NCBI GenBank assembly: GCA_021397835.1
Contig: JAJFZO010000191.1
Coordinates: forward strand, 3,043,001-3,107,000
Reading direction: 5' to 3'
DNA: 64,000 bases
Source: Moringa oleifera
Taxonomy: Eukaryota; Streptophyta; Magnoliopsida; Brassicales; Moringaceae
Part shown: positions 55,999-64,000 of the stretch, piece after piece
How positions within the stretch are numbered: position 1 is the stretch's first letter
Layout of the letters: each line of letters opens with the position of its first letter
Position numbers and translations under genes: made by a program
Notes under the pieces: model-generated
What the model was told of the DNA's origin: nothing
The model's database searches: none
Seen by the model: the letters and a program-made list of their open reading frames with translations, nothing else

Positions 55999-58900
55999 TT
56001 AGTTGTCCCTCACTGATCCACAATTTGGATGAAGAACAAAGTCACACCTAGTGCAGTTGAATGCCCATTTATGGCCAACTTCACGGCACCCATCACATGT
56101 ATAGACATTCCGGCGAGACAGCCAAAGGTAGTGCGCTGGGTGGAGAGGATGCACCACACTCAGAGTCCAGTTCCTACCTTCTGGTGATTCCATCTCTTCA
56201 TACTCTTCTTCGATCTCTTTCAGTTGCTCCTCAGTGAATGGATAAGCAAGAGACCCGTGCATGGCAATTAGTTCTTTGGCTTCTTTGGTGACGGTGCGAC
56301 CGTTTGGACCAAGGACAACAATTGTAGGGATGGATTTGACCTTCAGTGTGCGACCCAAGGATGCGATTCTTGCATCCCCATAAGGAAGTGCCAGCCATGG
56401 CATGCCTGAGAAGAATTCATCAAAGCTGGACTGGTCTCTGTCACTTGAGATCAAAATGACTTCAAATGCTTCCCCTTTTGCCTTAATTTTGTTGTATGCT
56501 TGAATGACTTTTGGCAGAAAGTGTGGATTACACCAACCAGCAGAGAAGTAGAGGAGAATATTCTTCCCCACCAGCTCAGACACTGCAATCTGAAAAATGA
56601 GAGAACAGTCATCATTTATCACAAGAGAGAGAGAGAGGGGAAGGGAGCGAGGGGAACATGTGCATGCTGAAACTCCCATTTCATTGCCCATGGGAATGTC
56701 AAATATCAATGAGGTCAAAGTGGATTAGGCGGTCCTACTACAGAATCATCAGATGCAATACATGACTAAAAGGAATGATACCTTAGCTCCATCTTTGTTG
56801 ATGACATAGTCGAGTTCACCTGCAACTAAAACTGACTCCAGAGTTTGGGCTTCTTCTCTGGCTCTTTCTATCGCTGCAAGCTCTGCAAACTTTTCCGGAG
56901 TGAAAGGGTATGCCTCAACTCCATGGTCTTCAATTGCTTCAGCTGCATCGGAGCGGAGAGTCATTCCATCTGGCCCAATAATAGTCAGACGGGGAAGTCT
57001 TCCTAGCTCAAAATACCAGCTTAGCTTGTGAACGGTTTTGTCAAGATGGGGCAATGCAAGCCAGGGCATGTTTGCAAAAGCTTGCTTGAAAGATTCCTCC
57101 TCATTATCTATAGGTACATGAACAATCTCAAAGTTCACTCCCTTTTCTTTCAGTTGTTTATAAACATCCACAAGCTTTGGAGTAAACTGAGCACATGAAT
57201 CATTAGTAGAATCTGAGAAATAGAGGCCAACAGTCTTCTCTTCAAGCTCAGATACATTTACCTTAAATATACATTAACAGCAAAGTCAGTAATCAAAAAC
57301 TATATAAAGAACAAGTGCATCTAAAATTGTGAGTATTACATCAAAGTTACCTTGTTTCCATCAGGTGTAATAACAAAGTCCCGGGAACGAGAGACCAGGA
57401 GAGTTTTTATGGACTGATTCCTTCTCGCCCATTCTTCTTCCTCTTCTAATTCTTTCATCCTTTCGGCAGTGAAAGGATACCCTTCCGCTCCATAATCCCA
57501 AATCATGCTAAGTGCACGCCTGAAAACTTTCCCATCTTCGTTAAGGATCACAACCTTTGGTACTCCCTTCACATTAAAGAAGTCATGCACACGACTACGT
57601 GCATCTAAATCAGCAAATGGGATTGCAAGCCATGGCATGCTAGAGAAGTTCTTATTGAATGCCTCTTCATTTTCATCAGCAGAGACCAACACAACCTCGA
57701 AATCACTTGCAGAGAGTTCATTATAAACTTTCACTAAAACTGGGTTGAACATCTGGCATACCCCCAAGGAAGAGGCTGAAAAATACAGTGCAAGCTTCTT
57801 CCCCTTCAAGGTGTCAATCTGAACCTGCAAATTAAAAGTTTAATAGGTAATCATTCCTGTAAAAAGCAGTATGTATTGGCATTCAATCACAAAAATTCAA
57901 TCAATAGAACATACTCCACTTTAAATGATTCATATGAATAAGCTCAGACAATACCATAGAAGGTGCATCCAACTTATCAATAATGCAAATCTAGTGCACC
58001 TAATACAAGCATGGGATTACATAATCCTAAATGCTATATACTTCAAAATCATTAGAACAATATATATACTGCCATTTACGCATAGCTGTGAGTATATCGA
58101 TGAATTCTCCTTGTTACTGCCTAGATATCAGATACTTCTTTTACAAAATACTATGGAAAGTTAATGGATGAATATTGTTACCTACATAGATACATGGAAA
58201 AGCAAATGATATCCCCTATTCTTGCAAAACAAAAGTTCCTTAACTGGATTTTTACTGAGACAGCCATTTCTCCTACCTTCCCCACTCCCTTAATTTTATC
58301 AGAAACAAAGAATATTTCATATATATATATATATATATGCTAAAGTATCAGAAGGTGTCTCTCATGTGCAAGTGTACTTAGCTATTTAGATGTTAGGATT
58401 TCCATAAACTCTAAGATAATATCTTTATCATTTACTGGCAGCCCAAAAGTTTAAAATCTTTGGTCGATCACTTTCCTTTAATAGGTTTATAGACTCAACC
58501 CCTTCAAAGCTTTCTTGGTTCTCTCCTCCCCCACACCATCTGAAAAAAATAACAGAACTTTGCCATAATTATTTTTTTCTGTGAGATAATGAAGACTTTC
58601 CTTGTGCTTCAGCTCTACACAGATTGACTCCACAACTTAGTTTATAAGGCAGTTCACATTCAAAAATTAATTTTTGTTTTTGGTCTTGAAGATATGAAGA
58701 TCTCGCTCATTCTTGCAGCTGCACTCACCAACTTTACCATTAAGTTTATGGTGATTTCTACTCTTTCAGAAGTCCTCTTCTTTCTTTCCTCTTACACCAT
58801 CCTGAAACCCTAATTTTACCCCTTTTTTTTTTTTTGGAGATATGAACACCTCCTTTACGCTTTCAACTCTACATCTACTGACTCCACAACCACCCACAAT

Positions 58901-59598
58901 AGCCACAAGATGGGTTAAACACTCTCCCAAATCTATCTTTCAGGCAACATATATCATCAATCCAGTAGTCCAACTTCTCTCAATCAAATTGAGTAGTCAT
59001 ATAAAAACCCTAAAAAAAATGTCCTCTTTAGACAATTTCATGTATCCAACAAAGACATGGAGCTATAACTTTTGTCTCCAAATATCGCGCCGTCATAAGA
59101 GAATAAAAGCACAACAGAAGAAAGGAAACTTGAACAGCTAGGATCCATCTTCTTCTCCAAGAAGAAAAAGAAATCAATTCAAAACAATTAACTCCCATCA
59201 AAACCATTTGTGAAGACATAACAAAAAACAGCCAAACAAAAAGAAACGGCGACTACTAACCACACCAAAAGGCCAAGTCCATATAATCCAGAATTTAAAT
59301 GCCAGCAACTTTATAGAGAAAAGAAAAGGCAAAAACCAACATGCAGAACAATGTAGATCAAACAACAAATCAATCAACTGAATAATGGGGGTAACAAATG
59401 GGAAAGCAAAAAGAAACGAGAGTCCACCCTTTCACCGTTGTTGCGAATAAGGAAGTCCCTATCCGGAGAGGAAAGGATCGAGTTAAAATCATGGCAGTCA
59501 CCGTTCATCACGACAGAAGCTCCCGTCGCATCGCTCATCACGTCAGAAGCTCTCGCATCGCTCATGACCTCAGAAGCTCCCGTTGCACCGTCCGACAT
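55999..59598 (-). CDS. NRX1: Nucleoredoxin-1-like protein lacking CxxC active sites
   Basis: Nucleoredoxins are thioredoxin-superfamily disulphide reductases of cytosol and nucleus; Arabidopsis NRX1 protects enzymes such as catalase. Four exons read leftwards: 59598-59428, 57824-57351, 57261-56782, 56589-55999, giving 571 residues, close to the family length. There are three thioredoxin-like domains (about 58-200, 216-360, 376-510) followed by a C1-like zinc finger (CDGC, CTRC and HPNC pattern, about 540-565). The expected catalytic positions read SLGVC (76-80), TNDSC (234-238) and WCNPH (394-398), so no domain keeps a Cys-x-x-Cys pair. The structural PWLA(I/L)P motif is kept in all three. 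The first exon encodes three tandem MSDATGAS-like repeats. Intron 1 is 1.6 kb. Reading frames are otherwise intact, which argues for a functional but non-classical protein rather than a pseudogene. Confidence 0.9.
58318..58338. repeat. (TA)n microsatellite in nucleoredoxin intron 1
   Basis: About ten TA units in the 1.6-kb first intron. Similar short (TA)n tracts occur at 17731-17745 (VPS34 intron), 29618-29645 (galactinol synthase intron 1), 32120-32140 (intergenic) and 37827-37848 (MTOPVIB intron). Confidence 0.85.
59502..59598 (-). repeat. Coding minisatellite at nucleoredoxin N-terminus
   Basis: Three tandem units of about 27-33 bases encode MSDGATGASEV, MSDARASDV and MSDATGASVV. On the plus strand the shared word is agaagctc-cg-t-gcatcgctcat. 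It directly follows the start codon, so copy number would change only the N-terminal tail. Confidence 0.85.
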
Positions 59599-60474
59599 TT
59601 TGTTCGCTAGCTAGCTTTTGTTTGCAGGAAGAAAAAACAATGAACCCCAAGCGAATGACTTCAGTGAGCCAAGGATGCAAAAGCTGCAGAAACGTAAATA
59701 GGTTGACTGGTTATATATCTCGGCGTCTATGCAATTTCCTCTACTTTTTTATTACTATTTACCAGACTACGACACTTGTTGCATTCTTACAGCTTCTGTT
59801 TTGCTTTTGACTTAGCGGCGAAGTTTGGAGGAATAAAAAAATGATGTCATCATTTGGATGGACTCGTGAATCAGCATTTCACCATTTGTTTTTTTGAAAA
59901 AAATATATATTTAAAAATATTATAAAAGTAAAAGCAAATAATTCCATAAATATTTAGAATTTTGTTTTATGATAATATTATTTATTTGGAAGTTTGAATT
60001 GTTTTTGACTTGTTTTATTTAATTATATATTTATAAATAATAAACTGAAAATTTGATTTATACATTTAATGTTCTTAAATATGACTTTGAACTTAGTACA
60101 ACAAATTTCAATTTAAACATTTTCTTAAATATAAAAAAAATTCAAACTAATATTATAAAAATTTTAAATTTTTTAAGTACTAAAAATATATTTTTTAATT
60201 TATACAGTTAAAATTTTAAAAAAGCACAAGAAATAAATTTTAAATCAAAAATAGTTTAAATTTGAGAGATGTACTCAAAATATAGAGTGAAGAATTTATT
60301 AAAATCATTTTTGAGATACTTCAATAATAAAAATATATTTTATTTTGTATAGTTGTTTGAATGAAAATATAACTTAAATCAAATTGATAAACTAAAATTA
60401 AATTCACTATTTTTAAATATATAAATTTGGTTGACAATATGAGATAACTATTAAAAATTTATATAACATCTACC
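59599..60474. other. Nucleoredoxin promoter and AT-rich spacer
   Basis: Bases 59599-59880 have ordinary composition and should hold the nucleoredoxin promoter. Bases 59880-60474 are very AT-rich, with no gene or element recognised. Confidence 0.5.
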
Positions 60475-60888
60475 CCGTAATTCAGAGTCTAAGAAAGTAA
60501 GTTTGGAAGATCAAGACTTTCTTGGTTCATTGCATGCATTTACTAGTTGTGACACACTTATATGCTATATTCAAAGAGATTAATTATAGAGTTTTACATC
60601 AATGCAATTTAACGAATAAAAGATTTTTCACCTTGGATAGATCCATATAAAACACCAAATCACAATATAATTCTTAATTGAATTTTGCACTTCTGCAACC
60701 CTCTAACCCTTAGGAAGAGGTGAAAGCTTGATGATAAAATGATTTCTTATTGTAACAGCAGACTTGTTTGTTCTTGAATTTTCATGTCACTAACAGAAAT
60801 TCTTTCAAAATGATTGTGAAACTTGTTTCTCGTTTGAGAATTTTAAAATGATTTGAAATTAATAATATCAAGTTTCTTAAATTTATTA
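60475..60888 (+). pseudogene. Decayed copy of pantothenate kinase last exon and 3' UTR
   Basis: Collinear with 46011-46650 of the pantothenate kinase gene. Matching blocks include ctttcttggt-cattg-gc-tt-ac-ag, atgctatattc-aagagatta, tatagagtttt-catcaa-gca, attgaattttt/gcaaccctcta/taggaagaggt, and aaaatgatttc followed by aacagcaga-ttgttt. Two internal deletions remove parts of the exon (roughly the codons for EKKNLNDL, and those between LLNYA and SIEFCI), and stop codons interrupt the frame. No upstream exon is present. Orientation is the same as the parent 14 kb away. I cannot decide from this piece whether it arose by DNA duplication or by retrocopying. Confidence 0.85.
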
Positions 60889-62660
60889 ATAAGATATGAG
60901 TATCATATAAGTAACCTCAAATTTTTTATCCATATTTTTCTTAAAATCTTTGAATATTATTTCTTTTTTATATATAAAAATAAGATCACTCACATAAATA
61001 AAATATTTCTATTTTTTCTTTTTTATATATAAAGCACTTATTTGTGTTTACATTTCAAAGAATAAAACTATTTTCTTGCAAATTAAGGCGACTATTTTAA
61101 GTTTTGTACTTGTTTGAGTCCATATGATATTTTTCATTTAATTTTAATAATCCGTCTTTACGACCTTTAAAAACATATTTTTTAAATTGAATTATTTGAG
61201 TAGCGAGAGAAATCAGCAATTGTATTTAAATAATCAGTTAAAATGAATACATAATTATAATCAACGTTATTTTATTACTTGAATTCTTTAATAATAAGTC
61301 TTATTTAATATCTCGTCATTTTTTTATTTTTATTTTTTTTTTGTTGGGGGGGGGGGTGTTTACACACCCATTTGATTCCAATTGTCTTATAACCACTTAG
61401 AAAAAATACTGACATATCATTCTTTTCAATTGATTAACTTTCTTCGTCCATTGCTTAAATTCATTTTTTTTTCAATTACAAACTTCTTCAAAAACTAAAA
61501 GTTTAAAATCAACTAATTAATAAATACAATAAATTTGTATAGTATGACTTTGGAGTTAATAAATCATGAATACTTCGATATTTTGGAGTTTTTTCTATTT
61601 AAAGATGACTCTCGTAAAGATAAAATTAATGAGATTGGTGAAGCAACATCATTTTGAACTTCTTGGACCGTTGCTTCCTCATCTTCAAAAAGTAAAAGAA
61701 CCTTCTTTCTTATCACTTTAGTCCCATTATATATGCATTACATGTTTGCTAACACAATAACTTTTGATGTGCTTGAATTGAAATTAAACTTTCAAACACT
61801 TGTGACTATTGGTTTTCATCCTTCCATGCTTGAGGCGTCATGTTTTTCAAGCTCTTTATCACATTACATTTTGAGAGATATTCTGCATATGCAGCAGCTT
61901 TTACCCAAACTTCTTTAGGCACATTATTTGACTTTAATAAAGTTAATCTTATTATATTAAAAATTACATGATTCTTCCTTTTAGTGACTATTTTGTTAGG
62001 GTGATTTAGGAACTATCAAAGGATGTCGAATACCATGTAGCTCAAAAAGCTCTTAAACTAGTAACATGTAAATTCACCAACCCCATCAGTTCTTAATGCT
62101 TCGATCTCATATCCACTTTTTTTCAACAAAAGCTTTAGATTTCATAAATGTTTAAAATACTTTAGATTTATATTTTAAGAAGTAAATCTAAGTCTTCCTA
62201 CTAAGATCATCAATAAAAAATACAAAGTTTAAGTGCTATTATGGAAAGATTAAGGCTTAGTAAGACCACAAATATCGACATAAACAAGTTTGAGCGGTTG
62301 GGTGGTTCTTGAGATAGCTAGAACACTTCAAAGAACTTTTTCTTGGATGTTTACCAATTGTAAACATGCTTCACACAATTGATCAAGATGACTAATTGTT
62401 GGAATGCCTTTCATAATCTTCTTTTCTCCCAACTCTTTAAGTCCTCCAAAATTCAAATAACCAAGCTGGACATGTCAAATCTATAATAAATTATTAGCAT
62501 AAGTATTTAAACACATTACACCTCATTTTTCAAGTTTAGCATAAACATGTGATTCTTTGTCATAGCCACCTTAACAACAAGGCTAGAATCTCAATCTATT
62601 CGTGCCAAAGCATATGATCTTTCATATGATATTTCAAATTTTGTCAATATTTTGAATGTT
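60889..62660 (-). mobile_element. Ty1/copia remnant: GAG-pre-integrase, integrase, partial reverse transcriptase
   Basis: Decayed minus-strand coding traces in copia order. GAG-pre-integrase: an LWHxRxGHLN-like region, then ending QLVILINCVKHVY, about 62360-62470. Integrase core: RTDGxGEF-like and GIRHPLIVPKSPQQN-like traces, about 61990-62110. Integrase C-terminal: VPKEVWVKAAAYAEYL near 61870-61920. Start of reverse transcriptase: KWVYK-like near 61370, SYGLKQVQNL near 61100, FKKNMDKKFEVT near 60930. Reverse transcriptase stops abruptly just before the YFLG-like block, where the pantothenate kinase-derived sequence begins. An 11-base G run (61346-61356) lies inside it. Numerous stops show that it is inactive. 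Confidence 0.82.
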
Positions 62661-63340
62661 TATTGGAGAAAAAAATAATTTAAGAGAAAAACCCCAATCA
62701 AAAACAATTTGGTGGTGTCGTTTTAGGATCAGCTAGTCGAGCCAATGAAGACGAGGCTAAGGCATGGTTCAATTGCTTTTCACCTTGTCATTTAATGAGC
62801 CACCTAGGTGGAAAACTAGTTGCCACATCAATAGGAGAGGCAGCACATGTAGCTTTTGTTACTAGTTCTTTCATTCTTCTCATATGCTATTTCTTAATTT
62901 TTTTTAATTATGATTTTCAAAGAATTAGTCTTTGATTGTAGCTTAGAATTCATAGCCCTGCGAGTAATGAATTCAACTGTATCTTTATGAAAGAATTTCA
63001 TCCACCACTAGGAAGTTATATAGGAATTAGTTATGGGTGTTCTTGGTGTATATTATGTTCTTGAAGATCCTATAATCTTGATTCAATTTAGTGCAGACCT
63101 AAGATCTAAGAAAGTATCTTAAACTAAATGTAGGCTTTATAATTGAGCCACTATAGATCATTGGGTTTTGGTTGTTAAATCTTGTTGTGTTTCATTATAA
63201 ATTCAATCATTGAAAGCAAACCAAAAGCAAGTAGAACAGCAAAGCAAGAAACTTAAGGTTTTCAAGTAAGTTTTCATTACTATGAATTTAGTTATTCTTG
63301 GCTCACCAATTTGGTTATCTGCCTATGCATAGTGAACAGC
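62661..63340. mobile_element. Candidate insertion inside the copia remnant
   Basis: About 680 bases separate the GAG-pre-integrase traces from the Gag/protease-side traces and show no copia coding similarity. The piece contains ccacctaggtgg and a gttgttaaatcttgttg...caatcattgaaagcaa segment reminiscent of LTR or leader sequence. A nested solo LTR or another insertion is possible, but I could not define ends or a target-site duplication. Confidence 0.35.
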
Positions 63341-64000
63341 AAACTTTAGAAAGAATGTGAAATCGAATACAACTGCTTCTAAAGATTAAATTCCAATGAT
63401 ATCACCAGTCAACTTCGGAATATAATAAATATCACACAGAATTTTATGACTTCGATCTTTCATTTCAATCAAATTTTAGCCTTTAATCTCCACCTTTTTA
63501 TTGTTACCAGAACAAACAAAGACTTTCTTGCTTGTTAAACTCTCACTACAATCTCCCGTCACTTGATTGCTAACTTCATCTTCAGGATATGATGTACTTT
63601 TGCTATCCGCATAGATTCAACCTTTAAACCTAGAAGTAAAGATTGCTCCCATCATTTTTTTTATGCTCCACAAGTTTAGTTTCTTCATCTGCATTCTTAG
63701 TTTGATACTCCTAAGAATAATGATGAAGCTTATCACTTGTAAAAATAACATTCAATGTGAGATTCATCAAAATTTTCATGATACCTTTCATAATTTCCTC
63801 TTGCTTTTCCATGCATGGTCTCTTACGAAAGTTTTGTTTTGTTTTTTTTTTCTTTTTTCTAGTTGTGAATATTTTTTTATGTCTTCCTCTTTCTTGACTA
63901 CAGCCACGTCCACATCTATGGCCATGACCTTTTTTCATGTCCTTCACCATAGCCTTTACTAGATCCTTCTCTTTTGGATTGTGAATTCATTTTTTCCTTG
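63341..64000 (-). mobile_element. Ty1/copia remnant: Gag C-terminal and protease region (continues past the edge)
   Basis: Minus-strand traces include a YYIPKLTGDIIGI-like protease-region motif (copia consensus similar to VYYVPxLxxNLLSI) near 63390-63450. A basic Gly/Arg/Lys-rich Gag C-terminal stretch (GHGHRCGRGCSQERGRHK) lies near 63870-63930. The order fits the integrase-side fragments at 60.9-62.6 kb, so this is probably the same element interrupted by an insertion. It continues beyond the right edge. Confidence 0.6.

Noticed and set aside
63711..63950. Minus-strand 79-codon basic open frame as a possible small gene
   Set aside because: Position and Gly/Arg/Lys-rich content fit the C-terminal Gag region of the decayed copia element.

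Overview
The window is plant nuclear DNA, almost certainly from a dicot and probably a rosid. Genes are intron-rich with GT/AG introns, intergenic DNA is AT-rich with (TA)n, (CT)n and poly-A/T tracts, and decayed Ty1/copia retrotransposon sequence is present. I cannot name the species. All exon coordinates were worked out by eye from open frames, splice dinucleotides and family conservation; no alignment or RNA data were used.

Layout. 257-2773 (+): 3' part of a GH28 polygalacturonase whose first exon(s) lie left of the window. 5331-8045 (+): peroxisomal naphthoate synthase (MenB-type, phylloquinone pathway). 9159-18684 (+): class III phosphatidylinositol 3-kinase VPS34, 17 coding exons, 814 residues. 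21659-24048 (+): ARF1-type small GTPase, 181 residues. 29244-31208 (+): galactinol synthase, 336 residues. 32790-38925 (-): MTOPVIB, the meiotic topoisomerase VI B-like protein. 40189-46235 (+): monofunctional type II pantothenate kinase. 47238-48845 (-): DUF220 protein. 55999-59598 (-): nucleoredoxin-1-like protein with three thioredoxin-fold domains and a C1-like zinc finger.

The right third (about 50.9-55.4 kb and 60.5-64 kb) is mostly retrotransposon debris. It holds two tandem copies of an internally deleted copia element, a second copia remnant running off the right edge, and a decayed duplicate of the last exon and 3' UTR of the local pantothenate kinase gene.

The genes are not a pathway cluster. 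They are a conserved ancestral gene neighbourhood: from memory, most have orthologues close together on Arabidopsis chromosome 1 (At1g60420-At1g60590), while the ARF and DUF220 genes match a second related block (At1g70480-At1g70490). I found no evidence of a new multi-gene system. The points most worth a second look are the nucleoredoxin with no intact CxxC active site, the pantothenate kinase pseudogene fused to copia sequence, and the tandemly amplified, internally deleted copia.
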